DNA of 64,000 nt, taken from contig JAFGUD010000339.1 in the NCBI GenBank assembly GCA_016938685.1, forward strand, positions 1-64,000, in the 5' to 3' direction. This DNA comes from Bacteroidales bacterium (lineage in GTDB: Bacteria > Bacteroidota > Bacteroidia > Bacteroidales > JAFGUD01). The notes beneath the pieces were generated by a model. It had not been told where the DNA came from, did not search any database, and saw only the letters and a program-made list of their open reading frames with translations. A program made the translations under genes and the position numbers. Every line of letters starts with the position of its first letter. Within the stretch, counting starts at the first letter, position 1. Of this stretch, positions 1-8,836 are shown in pieces.

Positions 1-203
1 AAAATTTCTACGTTTACTCATAGGTACAAATTTAATGTTTTTTATTTTATTTAAATTTGTTGTCCAGTTTTTGGGGGGAATTATATTCTTATCCCACCCC
101 GACTCTTAATACAAGTAAGTTGATTCCGGCAGGACATTTGTGGTTGATTTTTACTATGTAGTAATTATAAGTCTTTCAAAATGAGATATCGATTGAGATT
201 AAA

Positions 204-240
204 AAAAGCCCGAAATTTTTTGGAATAATTTCGGGCTTTT
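204..240. terminator. Bidirectional rho-independent terminator after parC
   Basis: A 13-base inverted repeat (aaaagcccgaaat / atttcgggctttt) is flanked by A and T tracts on its two sides. It lies just past the stop of the minus-strand topoisomerase gene and can work in both directions. Bases 1-203 upstream of it hold no recognisable gene. Confidence 0.85.
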
Positions 241-253
241 AATATGGTTGTTT

Positions 254-2932
254 TTAAAAATCGAGGTTTATCTGTCTTCCGTCAGGCATTTTAATTTCAA
301 AGTCAATTTTTTTCTCTTTGGTTTCTTCCTTTTTTTCTTTGGTTTCTTCTTTTTTCTCGTTTGTTTCAACTTCTTCAATTGTATCATCATCAATGATTTC
401 ATCGTCGTTTGTTCCGAGTTCATCAAGGTCTGTTTCTGGAGTAATAAATTTGGCAGATGCAATGTCGTAGGTAGAAAGTCTTTTGCCACGAGCAGCAACC
501 GATTTTACTCCTAAAAATTCGTCAGAATTTAGTATTTTAGGGTCTTTATCTTTGTCATTTCCTCCGAAAATAAGTTCAATAAATGGTTTTTCAACATCTG
601 TAAATTCTACTAAATAAGAGCCTTTTTCTTCACTGATATATAGCTGTTCTACATTTGTGCTGTCAAAAGTGAAACGTTTTAGGTATAAATAACCTTGTTC
701 AGCGTTGAAATAAATTGCATTGTAAACTTTATCGGGATTGTATTTTTCAATTTGAATAATATCCGGTTCGTAGTGATTAGTAAGGTCATAAGTTGTTAGC
801 CTGTATGTTCCTGATTTACGAGCAACCAGAATTTTGTCACCATTTTCAAATTCACCCAAATATTGGTCAACTTCAACGTTTTTAAGCCTCAAAGTAGCAA
901 AGTCGAACCATCTTTTTTCTCCTCCGATTGTAGATTCCCCTTTTTCTTTGATTGTTATTTTGTGAACTAAATGTTTAGTGAGTAGATTTCCTTTTGCAGA
1001 TCTATTTCTGATAGAAAGTTCACCGAAATCAAAATCAAACTTAATTTTTTTAAGTCTTGCTTTTGGTTTGTGTTTAACTACAACTGTTTCAGCTTCGGCG
1101 TTTGGATTAGCTGAAAAATAATTTATTTTAGAATATTTGCTTCCGCTTGTAACGTCGTATCTTTTGTCTTTGATAATAGATGTCACCGTAAAACGTTTAA
1201 CATACGTATAGCCTGTTTTTCCGTCTAAATAAGCTACGTTGTATGTTGTTCTTTCGTCATTTTTTCTAAAAATATCAATATGTTCAACATTTTGACCTAT
1301 AAAGAACTTTTCTTGTACATTGGTCACAAAATATTCTCCGTTATTTAGAAATACAATAACATCGTCTATTTCGGAGCAATCGCTTAAAAACTCTGCTCCT
1401 TTTAGTTCTGTTCCGGCAAATCCTTCTTGGTAATTAACATAAAGTTTTTTGTTCGCTACCGCAACTTCTGATGCAATAATATCGTCAAAGTTTCTTATTT
1501 CGGTTTTTCTTTCCTTGCCTTTGCCGAATTTTTCTTTTATTCTAATGTAATAGTCAATAGTGTACTGAACAATATGATCCAAATTATATTGCGCTTGTTT
1601 GATTTTTTCTTCAAGATTTTTTAGTAGTTCGTCAGCTTTAAAAGAGTCGAATTTGGAAATACGTTTGATTTTTATTTCAGTAAGTTTAATAATATCGTCT
1701 CTTGTAACTTCTCTAATCAACAGTTTTTTAAAAGGTTCTAATCCTTTGTCTATTTCTTCTATTATTTGCTCAAAAGTTGTACATTCTTCAATTCGTTGAT
1801 AAATTTTATTTTGAATAAATATTTTTTCTAAAGATGAAAAGAAATGGGATTCGTTAAGTTCGTCAATTTCTATTTCGAGTTCTTTTGTTAGAAGGTTTTG
1901 AGTATTGTTGGTAGCTGCTATTAATAATTCGGTTACAGATAAAAATCTAGGTTTATTTCCTCCAATAACCGTTGAATTTGGAGAAATAGAAACTTCACAA
2001 TCTGTGAAAGCGTATAGTGCATCAATTGCCTGATCCGGTGTTAAATCTGTATGAATATGAACAATTATTTTTACTTGATCAGATGTTTTGTCTTCTATTT
2101 TTTTTATCTTAATTTTTCCTTTGTCATTCGCAGAAAGGATAGATTCTATTAGGGTTGTTGTAGTTTTACCAAATGGTAATTCTGTTATTGTAAGAGTTTT
2201 ACGGTCAGTTTTTTCAATTTTTGCTCTTACTTTTACTTTTCCGCCTCTAATACCATCGTTATATCTAGAAACATCAATCATTCCTCCTGAAATAAAATCA
2301 GGAAACAGCTCAAATTCTTGTTTTTTTAGATATGCAATTGAAGCATCAATTAGTTCGATAAAATTGTGAGGGAGAATTTTTGAAGCTAAACCAACAGCAA
2401 TACCTTCAACACCTTGCGCTAAAAGTAACGGGAATTTAACAGGCAAATTAATAGGCTCCTGATTTCTTCCGTCATAAGAAGTTTTCCATTCTGTTGTTTT
2501 GTGATTAAAAAGTACTTCAAGTGCAAATTTTGAAAGTCTGGCTTCAATATAACGTGGTGCTGCTGCTGAATCTCCTGTAAGAGTATTTCCCCAGTTTCCC
2601 TGAGCGTCAATAAGAAGTTCTTTTTGGCCTAGTTGAACAAGAGCATCTCCAATAGAAGCGTCGCCATGTGGGTGATATTGCATGGTGTATCCAATGATAT
2701 TTGCGACTTTATTGTATCGACCATCATCGAGGCGTTTCATTGCGTGTAAAATTCTACGCTGAACAGGTTTTAATCCGTCATTTAGATGAGGAACTGCTCT
2801 TTCTAATATAACATAAGAAGCATAATCTAAAAACCAGTTTTTATACATTCCGGAAACAGATATTATCGACATATCATTGTTTTCGACGTTTTCAGTATTT
2901 TGTTCAATTTCGTTTTTGTGGTCTTCGTCCAT
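254..2932 (-). CDS. parC: DNA topoisomerase IV subunit A (ParC/GyrA family)
   Basis: Type IIA topoisomerase A subunit, which cuts and rejoins both DNA strands with the ParE/GyrB ATPase and decatenates or relaxes chromosomes. The track's start at 2995 adds 21 hydrophobic residues not typical of the family. I prefer the internal ATG at 2932 (MDEDHKN), giving 892 aa. The breakage-reunion domain covers about residues 25-480, with QRRILHAM, the HPHGDASIGDALVQ motif and AAAPRYIE, in which Tyr128 is the expected catalytic tyrosine. A coiled arm and a divergent six-bladed C-terminal domain follow. The tail is acidic and then Lys/Glu-rich (repeats of EETKEKK). No clean GyrA box was seen, which favours ParC over GyrA. 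ParE is not adjacent. The gene is transcribed alone and ends at a strong terminator. Confidence 0.93.
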   Translation of the reverse strand: MDEDHKNEIEQNTENVENNDMSIISVSGMYKNWFLDYASYVILERAVPHLNDGLKPVQRRILHAMKRLDDGRYNKVANIIGYTMQYHPHGDASIGDALVQLGQKELLIDAQGNWGNTLTGDSAAAPRYIEARLSKFALEVLFNHKTTEWKTSYDGRNQEPINLPVKFPLLLAQGVEGIAVGLASKILPHNFIELIDASIAYLKKQEFELFPDFISGGMIDVSRYNDGIRGGKVKVRAKIEKTDRKTLTITELPFGKTTTTLIESILSANDKGKIKIKKIEDKTSDQVKIIVHIHTDLTPDQAIDALYAFTDCEVSISPNSTVIGGNKPRFLSVTELLIAATNNTQNLLTKELEIEIDELNESHFFSSLEKIFIQNKIYQRIEECTTFEQIIEEIDKGLEPFKKLLIREVTRDDIIKLTEIKIKRISKFDSFKADELLKNLEEKIKQAQYNLDHIVQYTIDYYIRIKEKFGKGKERKTEIRNFDDIIASEVAVANKKLYVNYQEGFAGTELKGAEFLSDCSEIDDVIVFLNNGEYFVTNVQEKFFIGQNVEHIDIFRKNDERTTYNVAYLDGKTGYTYVKRFTVTSIIKDKRYDVTSGSKYSKINYFSANPNAEAETVVVKHKPKARLKKIKFDFDFGELSIRNRSAKGNLLTKHLVHKITIKEKGESTIGGEKRWFDFATLRLKNVEVDQYLGEFENGDKILVARKSGTYRLTTYDLTNHYEPDIIQIEKYNPDKVYNAIYFNAEQGYLYLKRFTFDSTNVEQLYISEEKGSYLVEFTDVEKPFIELIFGGNDKDKDPKILNSDEFLGVKSVAARGKRLSTYDIASAKFITPETDLDELGTNDDEIIDDDTIEEVETNEKKEETKEKKEETKEKKIDFEIKMPDGRQINLDF

Positions 2933-2957
2933 TTTTATCCTAATTTTACAACGAGTG

Positions 2958-2965
2958 CAAAAATA
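2958..2965 (-). promoter_or_regulatory. Possible -7 element for parC
   Basis: On the minus strand this reads TATTTTTG, a match to the Bacteroidota TAnnTTTG -7 consensus, 26 bases upstream of the chosen ATG. No well-spaced -33 TTTG was found, so support is limited. Its position supports the 2932 start, because the 2995 start would lie upstream of it. Confidence 0.4.
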
Positions 2966-3052
2966 GATAAAATTTTTTACAAGTATAAAATACATTTATC
3001 CACAAAATCGTACTTTCTGTTGGGTATTGTGAATAACTATTTGTTTTTTCAA

Positions 3053-3076
3053 TAAAAAAAGCCACACGAGGTGGCT
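3053..3076 (-). terminator. Terminator after the 3142-3606 gene
   Basis: The short stem gccac/gtggc with loop acgag is followed on the minus strand by a run of seven T. It is placed downstream of the small secreted-protein gene. Confidence 0.65.
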
Positions 3077-3141
3077 TCATTATATATATCGGTTTGATTA
3101 TTCTCAATAATGCGACAAATATTGTAAATTTTAAAAAAAAA

Positions 3142-3606
3142 TTATTTGCTTCCAACAAAAGATAATATTCCAACCGCACAAGTTTTCTTATCTTCAATTC
3201 CGTCTTGAAAACGGATTGAAACATAGTACATTCCTGATTTTCTGCATACAAAGTCGAAAGACTCATAATATTTTCCTGTTTTAGGATCATAAGTAGAACC
3301 GTAAGGAGCTGTTTTTTCAGGATGTTGACTGTCATAAAGAGTAAGAATCACCTTTTTTTCAAAACCTTCCGGAGTACAAAGATTAAATCTGTAATGAGCA
3401 TCTTTATTTAGAACAACAGTCCAACGAGCACCGCTTTCTGATGATTTTGAATTTTTAAGTTTTGTGTTAAAGTCACGCAAATATATACTTTGACCTTTAG
3501 TTGCACAAGCATAAACCATTTGTTGACGACATTGTGCATCAGCTTTTTGCGGTAAAAAACTTATAAATGCAAATGCAACGATAAGTGTAATTATGAGTTT
3601 TTTCAT
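3142..3606 (-). CDS. Small secreted protein of unknown function
   Basis: 154 aa with a clear Sec signal peptide (MKKLIITLIVAFAFISF..., predicted cleavage near ADA-Q at about residue 25). The mature part is about 130 residues, with five cysteines and alternating strand-like segments ending in a MYYVSIRF strand. This resembles a small beta-sandwich such as a PPC-type domain, but I do not recognise a family. Its start lies one base from the stop of the upstream lipoprotein gene (3608), so the two are almost certainly co-transcribed and translationally close. A terminator follows at 3053-3076. The role is probably in the periplasm or outside the cell; no function is assigned. Confidence 0.75.
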   Translation of the reverse strand: MKKLIITLIVAFAFISFLPQKADAQCRQQMVYACATKGQSIYLRDFNTKLKNSKSSESGARWTVVLNKDAHYRFNLCTPEGFEKKVILTLYDSQHPEKTAPYGSTYDPKTGKYYESFDFVCRKSGMYYVSIRFQDGIEDKKTCAVGILSFVGSK

Positions 3607-3607
3607 A

Positions 3608-4528
3608 TTATAAGTTTATTAATTTGTTACGAATTTTTTCTGTTATTAGTGTTATTTGTTGAAGTTGTTCGTCAGTCATTTCGACTATACTTTCTTCGTT
3701 TTGAATTATTGTTATGTGTCCGTCTATTACTTGTGTTTCAGGCTCTCCAACTTGATATGTTATTTTGACTTCGTCATAAATCTTCTGAAATTCTTTGAAG
3801 TCTGTAACTAAACTTTCAAAATAAGGATCGTCTTTGTAGATTTTAAGAATTGGATAAAGCATGTTGAACAAAATCTTTTGTTCTCCAATACGTTCTCTCA
3901 ATTTTTCGGATTTTTTTTCTTCTGTTACTTGTGTTAACAAATATAATCCTTCTAGCCAAACTCCTGTAATAGCAAGTAAACTAAGGTTACTTCTTCCACT
4001 TTCTCTTAGATAAGAGTCCATGTTTTGAAAACTTTGAACTGAAAGAAAAAGTAATGAATCAATGTTGTCATTGTTTGTGGCAATTCTTTTAAAAGACTGA
4101 AAATCAAAGAATTGACTTACTTTTAAATCGTCAGATAACCTTTTAATTGCTGAAAGATATTCTACAATTAACGAAGATCTTTCGTAAACGTTTAAATATC
4201 CTAAATCTGCACTCATAACTCCTAAGGCAAAAGCTTTTTTGTTATTTGTGTCGTAATTTTCAGTAAGTCCGGGATCTACCAGGTATTTTTTTGAAAATGG
4301 GACATTTAATGTACTCATAAGTGCGGCCATTTCAACAGGAGATGAAAAACTACTTATTATTTCGTTAATAGCATCTTCGTTGATAACAGGAGACTGAGTA
4401 GTATTCTGATCCATTATTAAGTCATCTAAATCCGCCTCATCATTATTGCAACCGCATCCAACAGTAAGCGATTGTAATGAAAAAATTAGTGCAAAAATTA
4501 GTATGCCTGATATATATCTTTTGAGCAT
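3608..4528 (-). CDS. Lipoprotein of unknown function
   Basis: The track ORF begins at 4576, but the internal ATG at 4528 gives MLKRYISGILIFALIF followed by a lipobox-like TVGC, a normal lipoprotein signal, so I use 4528 (306 aa). After the lipidated Cys comes a short acidic linker (NNDEADLDD) and then a mostly helical domain with no motif I can name. A Ser/Leu-rich helical region mentions no catalytic signature. It is probably anchored at the periplasmic face of the outer or inner membrane. It is first in a two-gene unit with the small secreted protein immediately downstream and has a well-spaced promoter at 4547-4577, which also supports the shorter start. Confidence 0.75.
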   Translation of the reverse strand: MLKRYISGILIFALIFSLQSLTVGCGCNNDEADLDDLIMDQNTTQSPVINEDAINEIISSFSSPVEMAALMSTLNVPFSKKYLVDPGLTENYDTNNKKAFALGVMSADLGYLNVYERSSLIVEYLSAIKRLSDDLKVSQFFDFQSFKRIATNNDNIDSLLFLSVQSFQNMDSYLRESGRSNLSLLAITGVWLEGLYLLTQVTEEKKSEKLRERIGEQKILFNMLYPILKIYKDDPYFESLVTDFKEFQKIYDEVKITYQVGEPETQVIDGHITIIQNEESIVEMTDEQLQQITLITEKIRNKLINL

Positions 4529-4546
4529 ATGAAATGGTTTATAAGG

Positions 4547-4577
4547 CAAAATTATAAATTGTTTTAATAAAATCAAA
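4547..4577 (-). promoter_or_regulatory. Bacteroidota-type promoter for the lipoprotein gene
   Basis: On the minus strand a TTTG (-33 box, 4574-4577) and a TAATTTTG (-7 box, 4547-4554) are separated by 19 bases, the expected spacing for the primary sigma factor of this phylum. The -7 box is about 18 bases upstream of the chosen ATG at 4528. Confidence 0.6.
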
Positions 4578-4668
4578 ATTTTTAAATTATCTGTTGCCGT
4601 AAAGCAACCTTATTGAATATGAAATTTTGCATTGTAACTATCAGTACTACAATTATTATACCCCATAA

Positions 4669-7600
4669 TTACTTGCGTTTTTTTCGTTTGCGAATAAACT
4701 TAAATAACTTTTCAATTCCCGCTAAACCTTTTTTGAAATGTTCAAAATAGAGTGGGGGATAAAGCATCAAAGTCATAAACCAAATAACAAACATGTTAAA
4801 CCAAAATGTATCGTAATATCGCCCCATAAAATATTTTCTGGGTGCGTAAAAATGAGATCTGAAGCCAATAAAGTTTGTATCATCAGGATCCTGGAAAATT
4901 GGTTCTGCTTGTCGTACTAATTTATCTTTGTAACGAAGTATTTTGTATTTTTCGTATGTATTGGTTACAATGTCTTTTAGATGTTCATTTTCATATTTGT
5001 TTCGCATCATTATGTAAACACCGGGATGTTTGCTTGCCCAGGCAATTTTTATTGCTTCTTTTTCACTGTCTTTTTGGAAGTTTATTGTTCCATAATATGC
5101 TTTTAATTCTTCAAGATAAAATATCGTTTCATCATAAATATCTTCATCAAAGTCTCTAAGAGTCAGACTGTTGACGTAATCAAAACTAACTTTCTCACCA
5201 GTTTTATTCAACTCTTTTTCAATTTCGTTTTTAACTAGTGCTAAGTTGTCGATAATCATCGAGTCTATTGAGTCAGCATTTGCATCTTCGTAAAAATCTT
5301 TTGTATCGATTCCGTCTAAAACATCTATTATATTGTTTTCTATTTCAGGAATCCAATGTACTTGCATAAAATCTGCTGTACTAATATCTTTATCTAATTC
5401 GAAAAAATAGGATTCAAATTTGTTACTCTTAAATTGATGTACCATAATTGCTTCGTAAGCCCATCTTGACTGCATAAATTCTGCTACAATTGGTACTTTA
5501 TCAACGCTTCCAATTTTTCTGTTTAATTTACTAAAACTAAACATTGCTCCTCCTAATGCCATAAGTGGAATCATGATAAGAGGAATAAGAATATAAATAG
5601 TTACGGCTGAGTTGAAAGTTGCTGAGATGTTGAGTCCAAGCATGTTGGCATAAACAAATGTGGAGAATAATGCTAACCAAAAGTAAAATCCCATTCCTAT
5701 AATTCCAAGTATTGTGTTGCCAATAAGAACGTATTCTAAGGCTTGAATAGCAGAAATAGTTATTAAAATTATTATTTTAGAAATTAGATATCCTGATCTT
5801 GATAGATTTAGAAATTTTTCCCGTTTTAGAATTTTTCTGTCTCTAAATATTTCTTCTGCACTAACTGTTAATCCCAAGAAAAGAGCAACAACAATGCTCA
5901 TGAAAATATATGGAGGTATATTTTCGTTGTCGAAAAATATATATTTAGAAGAGTTAGGGTCTGCAATGTATCTGATTAAGAAAGCAAGAATTAAACCCAA
6001 CAACGGGGCTTCGGTCATACTTAAAACTATATATTGAGTATTGCTTAATTTTGATAATATGTCTCTTGTTAAAAATATTTTGAATTGATTAAACCAATTT
6101 GGAAGATTTAATGTTTTTTGAGGTTCTTCTTCAACAATCTCAATTCTTTTAATATCTTTAGAATTATAATAAGTTTCCGACCAAGCCGGAGGTGTTACTT
6201 TTCTGTTGGGAGTGTATCTACCAAATTCGTCAACTACTTTTGATTCTATAATATCAAAAATAAGTTCAGGTTTTACTGTTCCGCAAACCGGACATTCGCC
6301 TACATCGCTGTTAACTTGTTTGTCCAGAGATTTGAAATACATAATAGCTTCTACCGGATTACCGTAATAAATTTGGTAACCGCCGGTATCAAGGATCATC
6401 ATGTTGTCAAACATTTTGTATATGTCTGACGATGGTTGGTGAATTACAACAAAGATAAGTTTTCCCTTTAAAGCTAATTCCCTGAGCAAATCCATTACGT
6501 TTTCTGAATCTCTTGATGATAATCCCGATGTTGGCTCATCAACGAAAAGAATAAGGGGTTCGCGAATTAATTCAAGTGCTATATTTAAACGTTTTCTTTG
6601 TCCTCCGCTGATAAGTTTATTAAAAACGTTACCAACTTTTAGGTGTTTTATTTTATCGAGACCTAAATTTTGAAGTGTTTTGTTAACAAGTTCTGTAAGC
6701 TCTGCTTTTCCTTTGTCTCTAAAACAAAGTTTAGCACTATAATAAAGATTTTGAAAAACTGAAAGTTCTTCAATCAACAGATCGTCCTGCGGAATATATC
6801 CTATAAGTCCTTCTAGCTTTTCTTTTTCTTTATGAAGGTTAATGCTATTAATAAGAACTTCTCCACTTGTTGGTGTATAAATACCTGAAAGAATATTTAA
6901 AAGAGTTGTTTTACCTGAACCGCTTGCTCCAAGAATACCAATTAGTTTTCCTTGTGTTTCGGAAAGGTTTACTCTTCTGAGGCCAATATCTCCGGTTGGA
7001 AATTTGTAATGAACATCAATTACGTTAAACGATAATCTGGAAATATTTATATCGGATAAAAATTTAGCAACAACATCACTGTAATAAATAGGTTTTCCCT
7101 TTGGAAGTTTTAGTGTGCTTCCGGTAGCATACAGATAAATTCTTTGGTTGCTAATAGGTAGTCCGTTAAGCTGTATGGCTTCGGAGCCCGTATAACGCAT
7201 AAAATAGAGCTCGGAGCTGGCTATCCTGAGAACTAAAAGAATACCATCAATGTGTTCAGTTTTGATAGACAAACAATGTTCGCATTGGAGGTCTACGTCA
7301 TCTATTATTAGAATGCTACTCTTGTCTAATTTTTCAAAGTCGTTTTCGATAACAAAATCTCTAATGTTATCGTATTCTTCTTTTGAGATATTAAAAACTT
7401 CAGCAACAGTATCTATAATTGCCATTCTTTGTTCGGTAAATTGTCTGCTGGTATTAACCATTTCAAACAAACGAACAAGAACAACTATTTTTTGGTTTTG
7501 GTCAAGAGTTTTGTTTATTTTTCTACAAAGAGCAAGAGTTCTAACAGATTCTTTAACCGGAGTTAGTTTTTTTTTCTTAGTAGATGCCTGCGCAAATTCT

Positions 7601-7773
7601 CCTATTTCTGCTTTTTCTTTGAATTTTGTAAGATAATCTTGTACCGCTTCGTGACCAAGTTGTTGAGTCAAGAATGATTCTACAAAATCCAGTTCTTTCA
7701 TGTGAACTCCATCGTCTTGTTTCGCTATAATTGCTAGGAGTTGTATCAGCGCATTTAAAATCTCTTCACTCAT
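4669..7773 (-). CDS. ABCG-type ABC transporter with N-terminal TerB-like and FHA-like domains
   Basis: 1034 aa, far longer than a usual ABC-2 half transporter. About residues 1-150 look like a TerB-type helical domain (short acidic helices, DQNQKIVVLVRLFEM). About 155-240 resemble an FHA-like beta sandwich. The ATPase follows: Walker A GASGSGKTT near residue 281, signature ISGGQRKRLN near 388, Walker B LILFVDEPTSG near 409. A CPVC pair near 496 could bind a metal. Membrane helices run from about 590 to 780, then a large soluble loop, then a last helix near 985. Domain order (ATPase first, membrane part last) matches the ABCG/White class. The substrate is unknown. It is the last gene of the cluster, 37 bases after the SiaC-like gene, which suggests that its activity or its soluble domains are tied to that switch. 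Confidence 0.85.
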   Translation of the reverse strand: MSEEILNALIQLLAIIAKQDDGVHMKELDFVESFLTQQLGHEAVQDYLTKFKEKAEIGEFAQASTKKKKLTPVKESVRTLALCRKINKTLDQNQKIVVLVRLFEMVNTSRQFTEQRMAIIDTVAEVFNISKEEYDNIRDFVIENDFEKLDKSSILIIDDVDLQCEHCLSIKTEHIDGILLVLRIASSELYFMRYTGSEAIQLNGLPISNQRIYLYATGSTLKLPKGKPIYYSDVVAKFLSDINISRLSFNVIDVHYKFPTGDIGLRRVNLSETQGKLIGILGASGSGKTTLLNILSGIYTPTSGEVLINSINLHKEKEKLEGLIGYIPQDDLLIEELSVFQNLYYSAKLCFRDKGKAELTELVNKTLQNLGLDKIKHLKVGNVFNKLISGGQRKRLNIALELIREPLILFVDEPTSGLSSRDSENVMDLLRELALKGKLIFVVIHQPSSDIYKMFDNMMILDTGGYQIYYGNPVEAIMYFKSLDKQVNSDVGECPVCGTVKPELIFDIIESKVVDEFGRYTPNRKVTPPAWSETYYNSKDIKRIEIVEEEPQKTLNLPNWFNQFKIFLTRDILSKLSNTQYIVLSMTEAPLLGLILAFLIRYIADPNSSKYIFFDNENIPPYIFMSIVVALFLGLTVSAEEIFRDRKILKREKFLNLSRSGYLISKIIILITISAIQALEYVLIGNTILGIIGMGFYFWLALFSTFVYANMLGLNISATFNSAVTIYILIPLIMIPLMALGGAMFSFSKLNRKIGSVDKVPIVAEFMQSRWAYEAIMVHQFKSNKFESYFFELDKDISTADFMQVHWIPEIENNIIDVLDGIDTKDFYEDANADSIDSMIIDNLALVKNEIEKELNKTGEKVSFDYVNSLTLRDFDEDIYDETIFYLEELKAYYGTINFQKDSEKEAIKIAWASKHPGVYIMMRNKYENEHLKDIVTNTYEKYKILRYKDKLVRQAEPIFQDPDDTNFIGFRSHFYAPRKYFMGRYYDTFWFNMFVIWFMTLMLYPPLYFEHFKKGLAGIEKLFKFIRKRKKRK

Positions 7774-7810
7774 TTTTTTCTTTTAAAAAAGATAAAAGGA
7801 AAGTTAAATG

Positions 7811-8203
7811 TTAGTCAACATCATAACTTACTTGTTCAAAAGGAACTTCTACTATGTCGGCGTATTCTTCTCCGGCTTCTTCCATGTCTTCATCATCTTC
7901 GGGGTAATGCCATCTGACTAAAACATCATGTCCATCGTCGTACATATCTTCTAATTTCAGTAGAACATCAAGAAGGAGTTTTGACGAAGCAGTGTTAAAA
8001 TACTCGAGTTTGAAGTCGAATATTGTTTTCCCCAAAGGTCCTTGTGCATATTCATCAAGCCATTCTAAAATAGGTTCATAAAAAGCAACAACATCTTCCG
8101 GAAGAGAACGTCCTGAAATTTCGAAAATAGGATTATCATCGTTAGGATCTAAAATAACTTTTGGAGTATCGTCTGTTCCTTGAATTTTAATAGGCTGTAA
8201 CAT
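7811..8203 (-). CDS. siaC: SiaC-family regulatory phosphoprotein (DUF1987)
   Basis: 130 aa, the usual length of the SiaC/DUF1987 family. It opens with the family's IQGTDDTPKV and carries FEISGRSLPED and EYFNTASSKLLLDVLL. In Pseudomonas aeruginosa SiaC the Thr in the equivalent NTSS segment is phosphorylated by SiaB and dephosphorylated by SiaA; here the matching residue is Thr71. In that system unphosphorylated SiaC binds and activates the diguanylate cyclase SiaD. The very acidic C-terminus (EDDEDMEEAGEEYAD) is notable. It sits 24 bases after the SiaB-like gene and 37 before the ABC transporter. Family assignment is firm; the downstream target here is unknown because no GGDEF protein is in the window. 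Confidence 0.88.
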   Translation of the reverse strand: MLQPIKIQGTDDTPKVILDPNDDNPIFEISGRSLPEDVVAFYEPILEWLDEYAQGPLGKTIFDFKLEYFNTASSKLLLDVLLKLEDMYDDGHDVLVRWHYPEDDEDMEEAGEEYADIVEVPFEQVSYDVD

Positions 8204-8227
8204 ATTTTATATTATTTTTTTCAGTTA

Positions 8228-8824
8228 TTAAATTTTGTTTTCGGTTTTTAATCTTGAAATTGTAGATGTAAGAACAAAGAAAGATTTTTCTTCATCAATT
8301 TTTATGAAGCTGTATACAAGTTTTTGTCCTGTTTTTCTGGCAATATCTATAAAACCAAGTCCTGCGCCTCCTTTTTCAGAAAGCCTACCTTCTTTTATTT
8401 TTTGTTTGTAAAGTTTGTTGAGATTTTCTTTATCAAGTTGATTTATGTGTTCTAACATTTTCTTCAACTCGTCTATTTTATCATTGATTACAACATTACC
8501 GGTTGTTACATTATATTCTTTTTCGTCTTTACTGACAAGAAATATTCCTCTTCCGTCTTTAGATTCAATAAAATTAAATTGATTATCGGCGTGTTTACTA
8601 ATATTCTGTAGACATTCAACCATAACGTGAAAGACTTTTTTCTGAACAGAACTGTAGTCTTCGTCTTTAATCATATTGTTTTCTGTCAGCGAAGTAAATG
8701 CTTTTGTAATCTGATGCGTAATTTCGCCCTCGTATGCCAAGTTAATGTTGTTACGTTTCATTTTGATATAGAAATCGTAAACAAATTCGAGAGATTTTTT
8801 ACTGTCTTTTAATATATTCACCAT
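8228..8824 (-). CDS. siaB: SiaB-family protein kinase (GHKL-like, DUF6272)
   Basis: 198 aa. An N-box-like segment VECLQNISKHADN (Glu70, Asn74, His78) and a G-box EKGGAGLGFIDIA (about 150-161) identify a GHKL-type ATP-binding fold like anti-sigma-factor kinases. In the SiaABC system SiaB phosphorylates SiaC. There is no histidine-phosphotransfer domain and no membrane segment, so it is a soluble Ser/Thr-type kinase rather than a sensor kinase. It begins 12 bases after the SpoIIE phosphatase stop and ends 24 bases before siaC, so kinase, phosphatase and substrate are in one operon. Confidence 0.85.
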   Translation of the reverse strand: MVNILKDSKKSLEFVYDFYIKMKRNNINLAYEGEITHQITKAFTSLTENNMIKDEDYSSVQKKVFHVMVECLQNISKHADNQFNFIESKDGRGIFLVSKDEKEYNVTTGNVVINDKIDELKKMLEHINQLDKENLNKLYKQKIKEGRLSEKGGAGLGFIDIARKTGQKLVYSFIKIDEEKSFFVLTSTISRLKTENKI

Positions 8825-8836
8825 TGTGATAATGTT

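Noticed and set aside
1-203. Remnant of an insertion sequence end at the left edge
   Set aside because: The G-run and A/T-rich flanks looked unusual, but no terminal inverted repeat or transposase fragment could be shown.
248-514. Plus-strand ORF of 88 aa opposite the end of parC
   Set aside because: Phe-rich translation is the complement of the Lys/Glu-rich parC tail; a shadow frame.
2946-3335. Minus-strand ORF of 129 aa
   Set aside because: Overlaps the signal-peptide gene 3142-3606 in another frame and crosses its terminator.
4738-5159. Two plus-strand ORFs inside the ABC transporter gene
   Set aside because: Antisense to a well-supported coding region and lacking any family signal.
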